Part shown: piece by piece, positions 1-8,264 of the stretch
Layout of the letters: each line of letters begins with the position of its first letter
How positions within the stretch are numbered: the first letter of the stretch is position 1
Assembly: GCA_964615795.1 (NCBI GenBank)
Contig: CAZTQR010000002.1
Span: 41,450-105,449, forward strand
Source: JADJAH01 sp964615795
GTDB lineage: Bacteria; Bacteroidota; Ignavibacteria; Tepidaquicellales; Tepidaquicellaceae
Direction of reading: 5' to 3'
Length of the DNA stretch: 64,000 nt
Made by a program: the position numbers and the translations under genes
The notes under the pieces: generated by a model
Databases searched by the model: none
What the model saw: only the letters and a program-made list of their open reading frames with translations
Told to the model about the DNA's origin: nothing

Positions 1-2111
1 ACGTAGTTTGCGGCGTTGTTGTCGGCAAACGCAAAATCGGAACCGTCAACAAAATTGTCCCCTGTCAAATCTGTGACAGCATATCCTGAGACAAAGTTCG
101 AAGCATCTGTCTCTACTATGCTGACGTCTGATGCATCTATTGCTCCGTCCTGATTTACATCTCCGCTGTACAAGCCTCTCCATGTCTCTGACTGAATCAT
201 GATCGGCATATTGTCTCCGTAAGACGCCCCGGGTGTAATGAAGTCCTTAAATAATGCTGAACCCCGTGAATACGATACCGGCACATTGCTCCATGTTTCA
301 ATGCTGTTACGGTGCTTCACGACCAAATAGTAATTACCTGACAATGCATTGTTGAAGAAGACATCATACATGTACGCAGAACCCGACACGACGGTCTTTG
401 CCGAATCAATCTGAATGTACGGAGCAGTATCCGACCTGAGATAATATCTGACAGTGTCTTCAAGCCTCCAGTACGGAGATGTATTGATGAACATCCCCTG
501 ATTCATTAGCCCGATCGTGTTTGCGACGGGGGCAGGCAATGTCTTGATGCTGAAATTATCAATGTAGATGTTATTGCCGTAACCGCTTCTCGCTCTCAGT
601 CTGATCTTGTTGGTTCCGGTCGGAAGTGAATAGATCTTTTTTCTCCATTGAGACGCCGTTGGAACAAACGGTCCTGCAACGGCAGGTGCTGTATTCAGCT
701 CTCCGCCGGAAGGATACAGTCCGGCGAGGGCCGCAAGCACGGTGAAAGTTGAACCGCCGTTTGTAGAAGACTCTACATACAGGCTGTCTGGACCGGGGTA
801 GTCCTGCCCGTACGGGGCATATGCCTGATCAAATGTGAGATACTGTCCGGCCTTTGTTGGTGAACAGTTAGTGAAAATGGATTGCACAGTACCGCTTGGC
901 GCTGAGAAGCTCTCAAACATTCCTGATCCTGTCCCTGATCCGTAAGCGCTTGCACTCATGCGTTTCCAGTATTGTGTGCCGCTGAAACTGAGACCGAAGA
1001 ATGTCGGCGGAAACTCCGTATTCGTAAAGCTCTCGTTATCTCTCATGTTAAAATTGGTCTTTACAACAAAGAGTCCGTTGCTTATGTCAGAACCGATAAT
1101 CTTGCCGGAAGGAAACACATAAACTGCCCAGCAGCCGTTGAATGAATTGCCGTTGCTGGATGGATATGTATCATACCAGGCAACCTCAGTGGGAGAAGCC
1201 GGATTTGAAATGTCAACTATTCTTATACCTGAAGTATAATGAGCTATCACAGCGTATTTTCCGTAAATCTCAACATTGTGTACTATAGATCCGGTAATGC
1301 CGGTTGGTTGCCACTCAGTGATCTTGGTTATATTGTTCAGATCAGAAATATCAAATACATACAATTTCCCTGCAGGGCTTTGAACTTCATTCGTGGTAAG
1401 TATATACTTCCTGTCATCAGTGATTGCCGCATTGTGTGTGGAAACTGTTTGCGACTGATATGCCTGCCAGTTTCTTACATACTGAGGAGTGTTTTTGTTT
1501 TGCGCATTTATGATCGACATTCTGCCGGAGTAAACATTGGCTGTCCATATTGTGTCATTCAGCACGCGGCAGTCATGCACATATTCTGTTGTCCATTGTC
1601 CAAGCTTCACGGGAACTGTTGGATTCGAAAGGTCAACTATTGCAACTCCGCCGTTGGGAGAGGCATTTCCGCCATTGAGATACAGATACTTTCCCGACTG
1701 TGAGATGGAGTGCGTCTTCGTATAGCCAGTGTACGACCATGTATTAACAAGACTCACCGAATCGGGTAGATACTGAAGGTCTATTATTTGCAGCCGGCTG
1801 TTCGTTCCTTCCGATACAATGTAAGCATAGTTCTGATAGGTCTTCATCTCCCGCCATGCACTGTTTACACCTGCTACAAAATCCACTTCATGAATGTTCG
1901 CCGAGTCGGTGACATCCACAAACGAAGTGCCGGTTTGAGTACCCAGTATTGCGTACTCCCTGCCGTTGGGCGCCACATAACCCCAAAGCGCTGAATAAGA
2001 GGAATAAGAGTCGATGTTTATCAAAAGATAGGTGTTCTGATTTCCGAGCTGTGAATATGCTGTTGTAGAATAAAACAAACAGCACATTACAAATAAGAAT
2101 ATTCTATTCAT
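1..2111 (-). CDS. Secreted LVIVD-repeat (choice-of-anchor B type) protein with dockerin-like module, 3' end cut by window edge
   Basis: About 703 codons are visible and the stop lies beyond base 1. The ATG at 2109-2111 starts a signal peptide (MNRIFLFVMCCLFYSTTAYS, then Q). Residues about 25-340 carry LVIVD-type repeats (VDVTDSANI, IVDLSNPTVPVKLGQW, VFDISDLNNITKI, IVDISNPASPTEV), as in choice-of-anchor B proteins, which probably form a beta-propeller. A jelly-roll-like domain (about 345-510) is nearly the same as that of the next gene (AYGSGTGS, LTFDQAYAPYG, PTGTNKIRLRARSG). From about 525 comes the window's shared module: KHRNSIETWS, then two calcium-loop motifs (GDVNQDGAIDASD, TGDNFVDGSDFAF). 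No enzymatic residues are recognised; surface binding or display is an inference. The visible part contains no T9SS tail. Confidence 0.85.
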   Translation of the reverse strand, partial: MNRIFLFVMCCLFYSTTAYSQLGNQNTYLLINIDSYSSYSALWGYVAPNGREYAILGTQTGTSFVDVTDSANIHEVDFVAGVNSAWREMKTYQNYAYIVSEGTNSRLQIIDLQYLPDSVSLVNTWSYTGYTKTHSISQSGKYLYLNGGNASPNGGVAIVDLSNPTVPVKLGQWTTEYVHDCRVLNDTIWTANVYSGRMSIINAQNKNTPQYVRNWQAYQSQTVSTHNAAITDDRKYILTTNEVQSPAGKLYVFDISDLNNITKITEWQPTGITGSIVHNVEIYGKYAVIAHYTSGIRIVDISNPASPTEVAWYDTYPSSNGNSFNGCWAVYVFPSGKIIGSDISNGLFVVKTNFNMRDNESFTNTEFPPTFFGLSFSGTQYWKRMSASAYGSGTGSGMFESFSAPSGTVQSIFTNCSPTKAGQYLTFDQAYAPYGQDYPGPDSLYVESSTNGGSTFTVLAALAGLYPSGGELNTAPAVAGPFVPTASQWRKKIYSLPTGTNKIRLRARSGYGNNIYIDNFSIKTLPAPVANTIGLMNQGMFINTSPYWRLEDTVRYYLRSDTAPYIQIDSAKTVVSGSAYMYDVFFNNALSGNYYLVVKHRNSIETWSNVPVSYSRGSALFKDFITPGASYGDNMPIMIQSETWRGLYSGDVNQDGAIDASDVSIVETDASNFVSGYAVTDLTGDNFVDGSDFAFADNNAANY

Positions 2112-2230
2112 TCTTTTAAATGTTTGTTTGTTTGGGGTGAGGCAAAATATGAAAATCCTATTCCAATAGCTAAGAAAAGGTGAGAACTGATTTCAGTCAC
2201 CGATATCCCGGTTCACCTTTTTTATCATCC

Positions 2231-2272
2231 ATAAAAAACAAAGAGCCGGAGAATTGTCTCCCCGGCTCTTTG
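2231..2272 (-). terminator. Rho-independent terminator of the Asp-box protein gene
   Basis: An 11-bp GC-rich stem (2239-2249 pairs with 2262-2272, loop of 12) is followed on the minus strand by a run of six T. It lies 25 bases past the stop at 2297. The rest of 2112-2296 has no gene. Confidence 0.85.
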
Positions 2273-2296
2273 ACAAAGATCTGAAATGATCAGAAG

Positions 2297-5092
2297 TTAT
2301 TTCTGTACCTGACTTCTGTATTCATTCCTTTTCATCTCAAGATACTCCCTGTAAGTCTGCTTTACAGGTTGCTCAGCTACCTGTTGCTGTGAACTGATTC
2401 TCTTTCCTTCTTCATACTTCTGTCTCTGAAGATCATTCTCAAATACCGGAGGAGCCTGCTCTTCCTGCTGAATCGAAGGCAACGGTGATGCTCCCGGAGG
2501 CTCAACCGCCTGAACGAAGTTCGATGCATTGTTATCAGCCATTGCAAAGTCGGTTCCGTCAACGAAATTGTCGCCCGTGATATCTGTATTGACATAACCG
2601 CTTACAAAATTCTGGGCATCGTTGTCGATCAGCCCCACGTCAGTTCCGTCAATAGTCTTATCCTGATTGACGTCACCGCTGAACATTGCATAATAATTGA
2701 ACCCAAAGATATTGCCAATAAAAGCCATATTACTGCCGTATGATTGGGTGCCCGGTGTGAGGAAGTTATGGCCGTGGCCGGAACCCCTTGTGAAAGCTGA
2801 AGGGCTTGGCGTCCACACAAGTATGGAGTTCCTGTGCCTTGCTTCAAGATAGTAGTTCCCTGACAGAGCTCTTGTAAATCCTGCCGACAAGACGTAAGAA
2901 CCATCAATTCTTCCTTTTGTGGAATCAACAATTACGTTCGGGAAATCGGATCTTCTCAAATATACCCTGAATGTATCAAGAAGCACGTCAGGATTCGGGT
3001 ATCTCCAGATCCCCTGTGTCTGTATTCCGATTCCATAAGATGAAGATGCAGGAAGGGACTGGATGCATACATTGTCTACGTAAAGATTGTTTCCGAATCC
3101 GCTTCTTGCTCTCAACCTTACTTTATTCGTTCCGGTAGGAAGCGCATATATCTTCGGCCTCCATTGCGAACTGGTGGGTGTGAACGCTGAAGTTGTTGCC
3201 GGGGCTGTGTTCAGCTCACCGCCAGAAGGATGACCTGCAAGTGCAGCAAGTGTTGAATACGTTGTTCCTCCGTTTATTGATGCTTCAACATAAAGGCTGT
3301 CAGGACCAGGGAAAGACGGGCCGTAAGGGGCATAAGCCTGGTCAAATGTCAGATAATAACCTGCAGGAGTCGGCTCGCAACCTGTTACCATTGACTGAAC
3401 AGTTCCGGATGTTGCATTGTAGAAATCGAATTTCGCGCTTCCGCTGCCCGCTCCGTAAGCGCTTGCTGTCTGCCTTGTCCAGTATTGTGTCCCGGTGTAT
3501 TCAAGGCTGAAATAGTTTGGCGTGAAGGCAGCATTTGAGAAGTCCTCACAACCCCAGCAGGGATTTGAAGCCTGAACTTCTACCCTCGCTGTCCATGCCT
3601 GATAGATGCCTGACTCATTTGAATGCCAGAATGGCCATATCCTCTGATTTCCGTTAACCGGATTTCCGGCTATCAAATTGGAGGTTACGCCAATGTAATC
3701 TCCTGCATACTGGGAGTTAACATTTGCAAGGCCTGTAGGAGCATGCCTGAACTTGTTTCCTACCTTCATTTCCGTGAAAGTCACGCCGCCGTCAGTTGAC
3801 CTTGCCATCCAGACTTCCGCAGAGTCGTTTGTTGCAATGTTTCTGCTGTCGTAATAAACAACGTTTACGGCTCCCGATTCATCAACGCGAATAGCTCCCA
3901 TATATTGCTTCTTTCCGTTTCCGAATGCATCCTGATTAACTCTCACACCGCTTGACCAGGTAGTTCCGCCATTGGTTGATTTGTAAAGAGTAATGTCGGA
4001 AACATCACCGGCAATACCGGGATTCTTTTCGCCCATGCAAACATAGATCCATCCTGCTCTTGGTCCGCAGGTCCTGTCAACATCTATTCTCGGGAAACCG
4101 GCAACACGAATGTTGTTCATCATGTTGAACGTTCTGTTACCGTTGACGTTAGCTGCCCTGTTTGTCGCTATCGTCCAGTTAACACCTCCGTTAGTTGATT
4201 TTGCAAAACCGAGAGAATCTTCCGTGAATGGATTTGTCAGAACAGAATTTGCCCAAACTACATATACTTCACCGTTTGGTCCGGTCTTTATGTCGCAACC
4301 CTGATGAAAATGGTTTGTTGAAGGAACAGGACTGACCGGAGCAACAGTTGACCAGGAGACGCCTCCGTTAGTTGTGTAAGTCAATACAATCCTGTTTACG
4401 AATGATCCTGCAAATTCTGTATAAACAGTGTAGCTCCTTCCATAAAAAGCGCTTGAAGGAGCATCATCGGTTCCTGAGAAATTCTTGTCCGCACTTGTTG
4501 TTGCACCCGGAAAACCAACAATACTGGCCCAGTTAAGGCCGTTGTTTGTTGAGTATGAAGCTCCCATTGAACCCGATGTAATGATGAAAGACTCAATAAT
4601 CCTTCCATCCTTGTCAATTGTCGGGGCAGGATCGCCGAAATTGAAAAGTCCGGTTCCGGCACTGTTCCTTATTGTATCGCCTCCAAACCAGTTCACTCCG
4701 GCATTGGTGGAAACATACCAGCCCACGCTGAACGGGCATGAAGCGCAACCCTGAGTTGCGTTAGCTGATCCGAAGAGAATGTTATGGTTGGTCGGATGCC
4801 TGGTAATGATCACCTCAGACTGCATGCCTGTGGTTCTCGGCACAGGCCTGAACGGAGTATTTACAACAAACACTCCCTGCGGAGAATTGATGTATTGCGG
4901 TTCGTTGAAAAAAGGAATCGCGTTGTCTTCCACTGGAAGAACTGCATATTCCGGAGATGTGAGCGGACCTTCATTGATCCTTGTGCTCGGATGCGGATTC
5001 CATCTTGGGCTTTCATCACCCGGAGCGAAGCCGGTGTAAACTGCCCAGGAAAGAAATGCCAAAGAAGCAAATAAGAAGAGCTTGGCTTTCAT
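2297..5092 (-). CDS. Secreted sialidase-fold (Asp-box/BNR) protein with jelly-roll domain and dockerin-like module
   Basis: 931 aa. An N-terminal signal peptide (about 1-25) is followed by a propeller-like region with at least six Asp-box motifs (STNAGVNWFG, STNNGLNW, TTNGGVSW, STNGGVNW, STNGGTTW, STDGGVTF). Asp boxes mark the sialidase/BNR fold, but I cannot point to the arginine triad of true sialidases, so enzyme activity is unproven. Residues about 510-680 form a jelly-roll-like domain strongly similar to the one in the gene at 1-2111. Residues 685-860 are the shared module (RHRNSILVW, SYGSNM, GDVNQDKTIDGTD, GDNFVDGTDFAM). Unlike its relatives it carries a further ~65-residue Q/E/K-rich, probably helical tail. 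No T9SS sorting domain is present. It shares orientation and C-terminal architecture with the neighbouring gene, suggesting duplication of the C-terminal half. Confidence 0.85.
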   Translation of the reverse strand: MKAKLFLFASLAFLSWAVYTGFAPGDESPRWNPHPSTRINEGPLTSPEYAVLPVEDNAIPFFNEPQYINSPQGVFVVNTPFRPVPRTTGMQSEVIITRHPTNHNILFGSANATQGCASCPFSVGWYVSTNAGVNWFGGDTIRNSAGTGLFNFGDPAPTIDKDGRIIESFIITSGSMGASYSTNNGLNWASIVGFPGATTSADKNFSGTDDAPSSAFYGRSYTVYTEFAGSFVNRIVLTYTTNGGVSWSTVAPVSPVPSTNHFHQGCDIKTGPNGEVYVVWANSVLTNPFTEDSLGFAKSTNGGVNWTIATNRAANVNGNRTFNMMNNIRVAGFPRIDVDRTCGPRAGWIYVCMGEKNPGIAGDVSDITLYKSTNGGTTWSSGVRVNQDAFGNGKKQYMGAIRVDESGAVNVVYYDSRNIATNDSAEVWMARSTDGGVTFTEMKVGNKFRHAPTGLANVNSQYAGDYIGVTSNLIAGNPVNGNQRIWPFWHSNESGIYQAWTARVEVQASNPCWGCEDFSNAAFTPNYFSLEYTGTQYWTRQTASAYGAGSGSAKFDFYNATSGTVQSMVTGCEPTPAGYYLTFDQAYAPYGPSFPGPDSLYVEASINGGTTYSTLAALAGHPSGGELNTAPATTSAFTPTSSQWRPKIYALPTGTNKVRLRARSGFGNNLYVDNVCIQSLPASSSYGIGIQTQGIWRYPNPDVLLDTFRVYLRRSDFPNVIVDSTKGRIDGSYVLSAGFTRALSGNYYLEARHRNSILVWTPSPSAFTRGSGHGHNFLTPGTQSYGSNMAFIGNIFGFNYYAMFSGDVNQDKTIDGTDVGLIDNDAQNFVSGYVNTDITGDNFVDGTDFAMADNNASNFVQAVEPPGASPLPSIQQEEQAPPVFENDLQRQKYEEGKRISSQQQVAEQPVKQTYREYLEMKRNEYRSQVQK

Positions 5093-5296
5093 TGTTTTCC
5101 TTTCTTTCCCTCGGTTGTGAGAGAATTATTTTTGAAAAGTGGGATAACTTACAGAATTCCTTTTCAATTTGATATAGCCAATTTGCATTTTGAAGAAACA
5201 TAAAATCAGTAGAAACTTGAATCTTATTCGAAAATGATTAACTTAATTGTCATCATTTGAATAACTACATTGCATACAAATAAGACTGCCCGCAAA

Positions 5297-6613
5297 ATGA
5301 AAAGGATCACTGCTTTGCTTGCCGTAACAGCATTATCAATGATAATGCTTGACTTCAGGGAGCTTTATTCTCAGATCACATGGACCCGAATGCCGGATGT
5401 ATCTCACAGGATTCTGAACACATGCAGTTTCCTGGATTATAATACAGGATGGATCGGCGGAGATTCGGGGCTGATCTTAAAGACCACCAATGCCGGAATG
5501 AACTGGACTGAACAGAACTCCGGAACGTACTATAACATTGAGAGGATATACTTCTATAATTCTCAGATCGGATATGCACTGGTCTGGAATGTCTTCCCGG
5601 ATACAAATCAGTTTCTCGGAACTGTCATACTCAAAACAACAAACGGAGGGAACTTCTGGACCAAGACCCCTTATCCCGACACAAATTACTTTCTAAGGGA
5701 TATCTACTTCCTCTCTGAAACCACCGGCTTTGTGGGCGGCTCGCCTATCGTAATTGCAAGGACAACAGACGCCGGAAATACATGGGCTAAGATGGACGCG
5801 GACACAACTAACATCGGATTGCCGGTTTTCTCAATCAAATTCCTGAACTCGCAGATCGGATACGCAAGCGGCGGATTCAGAGACATTGCCGGATCAATGT
5901 GGAGGACAACCAACGGAGGCATACGCTGGTTCTCTGCAATTGTAGGTCCGGAACCACTGACAGACCTGCACATTATCAATCCATCAAAAGTTTACGCGGC
6001 AGGAGGTGATTTTGAATACGGATCAAGTTATGTTTCAACCACTAACGGCGGACTGAACTGGGTTTATGATACGCTCGGCGTTTTCGGTGTGGCTTCGGCC
6101 ATTGACTTCAGAACTCCGAACGAAGGATGGATAGCCCTCGGCACTTCCCAGAAGTATTCATACACATTGAACGGAGGATTGAACTGGAACAGCACTTATA
6201 CGCCAGATTCCGTTATCCTTACTGATATTGATTTCACCGACTCTCTTCACGGTTATGCGATCGGATACTTCGGAACCCTGCTGAAATACGACGGGACAAC
6301 TTCCGCTGTAGGTAATGCAAATTCGGATGAATTTCCGGATGCGTTCACTTTGGAGCAGAACTATCCCAATCCCTTCAACCCCATTACCCGAATCAAATAT
6401 GCTATCGCTGAAGAAGGAGACGTGCAATTGAGCGTGTATGACATCTCGGGCAAGCTTGTTTCGGTTTTGCAGAATTCTTTTCAGCGTCCGGGAAGCTATT
6501 CTGTTGAATTCAACGGAAGCGGCCATTCAAGCGGGATATACTGGTGCACTTTGCGTTTTACGCGAGGCAGCAGTTCGTACAGCAAGAGCATAAAGCTCAT
6601 GCTTGTTAAGTGA
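5297..6613 (+). CDS. YCF48-like beta-propeller protein with T9SS type A sorting domain
   Basis: The open frame runs back to a TTG at 5270. The ATG at 5297 places a clean signal peptide (MKRITALLAVTALSMIMLDF) at the start and is preferred. Six propeller-type motifs follow (TTNAGMNW, TTNGGNFW, TTDAGNTW, TTNGGIRW, TTNGGLNW, TLNGGLNW), as in YCF48/photosystem II stability-like propellers. The last ~85 residues are a T9SS type A sorting domain (QNYPNPFNPITRI, then VYDISGKLV, GIYWCTLRF, KSIKLMLVK). The product should be exported through the periplasm and displayed or released at the cell surface. Cargo or ligand cannot be read from the sequence. The next gene starts 13 bases after its stop, so the two are probably cotranscribed. 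Confidence 0.88.
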   Translation: MKRITALLAVTALSMIMLDFRELYSQITWTRMPDVSHRILNTCSFLDYNTGWIGGDSGLILKTTNAGMNWTEQNSGTYYNIERIYFYNSQIGYALVWNVFPDTNQFLGTVILKTTNGGNFWTKTPYPDTNYFLRDIYFLSETTGFVGGSPIVIARTTDAGNTWAKMDADTTNIGLPVFSIKFLNSQIGYASGGFRDIAGSMWRTTNGGIRWFSAIVGPEPLTDLHIINPSKVYAAGGDFEYGSSYVSTTNGGLNWVYDTLGVFGVASAIDFRTPNEGWIALGTSQKYSYTLNGGLNWNSTYTPDSVILTDIDFTDSLHGYAIGYFGTLLKYDGTTSAVGNANSDEFPDAFTLEQNYPNPFNPITRIKYAIAEEGDVQLSVYDISGKLVSVLQNSFQRPGSYSVEFNGSGHSSGIYWCTLRFTRGSSSYSKSIKLMLVK

Positions 6614-6626
6614 TCGTATTTGCGGG

Positions 6627-8117
6627 ATGAAGATAAGACTGATACTGATCTTATTCGCAATTCAGTTTTGCCTCGCTGATTCTTATTCTCAGCTCACAGT
6701 CAGGGTCGCAACATACAACCTGCTTAATTATGATTCCTCGGTTGATACGCTGAGAAACACCTACTTCAGAACTGTTGTGGCCGGAATGAATCCGGATGTG
6801 CTTGTCGTACAGGAGATCATTGGGAGCAGTTCGGTCAATGTCTTCAGGCGGCAGGTGATGAATGCAGTAAGCTACAACTACACTTCAGGCGTTTTCATTG
6901 ACGGCCCCGATACTGACAATGCAATATTCTTCGACTCCACAAAGTTAAGGTTCATTTCAAACACTCCTATTCCCACAGCATACAGGAATCTGAGCGAGTT
7001 CAGACTATTCCACAAACCGACGGGAGATTCTTTGCGCATTTTCGCGTGCCACCTTAAGGCGGACACAGGCACACTGAATCAGCAGAGGCGCGCCGCACAG
7101 GTCGACAGCCTGAGAAAGAGGACTGATGCACTGTCTGCGGGAACTTCGTTCATAACCTGCGGCGACTTCAATATGTACGGTGCAAGCGAGTCCGCTTACA
7201 TAAAACTTATGCAGGTGAATTCCACTGACGGAAACTTCAATGACCCTTTCACGATGCCCGGCATCTGGAACAACTCTGTCTATTCGCAATATCATACACA
7301 GTCAACCAGAAGGAGAAGTTTCGGCGGCGGGGCAACAGGCGGCCTTGACGACAGATTTGACATCATGCTGTACAGCAATTCGGTCAAGTCTTCATCCGGA
7401 AAAGTGAGATATATGGCCGGCTCAATGAAAGCTTACGGAAATGACGGACAGCACTACAATGACAGCATAAACAGGCCGCCAAACCTTGCGGTGACTCAGC
7501 AGATCGCCGATGCTCTGGAGTTTGCAAGCGATCATCTGCCTGTATATGCAGAGTTCTACTTCTATCCTTCCAAGACCACACTCAGCCTCACTCTTGCAAT
7601 TGAGGGATATTTAGATACAATGGCGACACGGCACAGACTGAAAGACACTGCCAGAGTATTTATCAGAAACAATTTTCCTCCGTACAGCATTGCGGATTCT
7701 TCAAAGGCAATTATAGATTCCGTTTCGCTTACAGCCGCTTTTGAACTTTCAAATATTTATACCGGCAATTATTACATAAGTGTCGAAGGGCGAAATACTT
7801 TAGAGACCTGGAGCAGAGCAGGCGGAGAGATCTTGAATGCAGGGATTTCAAATTCATATGACTTCACTTCGTCCGCTCTGAGGGCATACGGAAGCAATCT
7901 TACGCTTAAGGGCGGCAGGTACTGCATTTACAGCGGTGATGTTAACGGAGACGGTGCTGTTGACGCCACTGATCTGTCAAACGCCGATAACGATGCCTTC
8001 AATTTCATATCGGGATATGTGAACACGGATGTCAATGGCGACTATCTGGTTGATGCTTCAGACATTCAGATCATAGACAACAATGCTTTTCTTGTCATTA
8101 CATCAATGACACCGTAA
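6627..8117 (+). CDS. Exported endonuclease/exonuclease/phosphatase-fold protein with dockerin-like module
   Basis: The ATG at 6627 starts a signal peptide (MKIRLILILFAIQFCLADSY). A TTG at 6603 in the same frame would overlap the previous gene and is less likely. Residues about 25-310 show the EEP fold motifs: RVATYNLLNY, DVLVVQE (metal-binding Glu), RIFACHLKA, CGDFNMYG and ASDHLPVYAEF (catalytic His). The family includes DNases, phosphodiesterases and sphingomyelinases; the substrate is not predictable here. Residues about 325-496 are the shared module (LKDTARVFIRN, GRNTLETWS, AYGSNL, SGDVNGDGAVDATD, NGDYLVDASD), and the protein ends directly after it without a T9SS tail. An extracellular nuclease or phosphoesterase is the best guess. 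Confidence 0.87.
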   Translation: MKIRLILILFAIQFCLADSYSQLTVRVATYNLLNYDSSVDTLRNTYFRTVVAGMNPDVLVVQEIIGSSSVNVFRRQVMNAVSYNYTSGVFIDGPDTDNAIFFDSTKLRFISNTPIPTAYRNLSEFRLFHKPTGDSLRIFACHLKADTGTLNQQRRAAQVDSLRKRTDALSAGTSFITCGDFNMYGASESAYIKLMQVNSTDGNFNDPFTMPGIWNNSVYSQYHTQSTRRRSFGGGATGGLDDRFDIMLYSNSVKSSSGKVRYMAGSMKAYGNDGQHYNDSINRPPNLAVTQQIADALEFASDHLPVYAEFYFYPSKTTLSLTLAIEGYLDTMATRHRLKDTARVFIRNNFPPYSIADSSKAIIDSVSLTAAFELSNIYTGNYYISVEGRNTLETWSRAGGEILNAGISNSYDFTSSALRAYGSNLTLKGGRYCIYSGDVNGDGAVDATDLSNADNDAFNFISGYVNTDVNGDYLVDASDIQIIDNNAFLVITSMTP

Positions 8118-8194
8118 CCTCACATCCACAGATCCGCCTCCTCATTACAAACGATGGCATAACGGTATCAATCACATGGTTGATAAGTAAGTGA

Positions 8195-8226
8195 ATAAAT
8201 GAAAAGCGCCGCGGGTTGCGGCGCTT
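8195..8226 (-). terminator. Probable terminator of the multihaem cytochrome gene
   Basis: A perfect 9-bp stem AAGCGCCGC/GCGGCGCTT (8204-8212 and 8218-8226) with a 5-base loop lies about 40 bases past the minus-strand stop. The minus-strand continuation is T-rich (TTTTCATTTATT). Confidence 0.6.
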
Positions 8227-8264
8227 CTCAACTAAATAAGGAGGGAAATGAAAAGGAACACCTT

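Noticed and set aside
2297..5092. Calling the Asp-box protein a sialidase enzyme
   Set aside because: Asp boxes mark the fold only; the arginine triad and catalytic Tyr/Glu could not be located.
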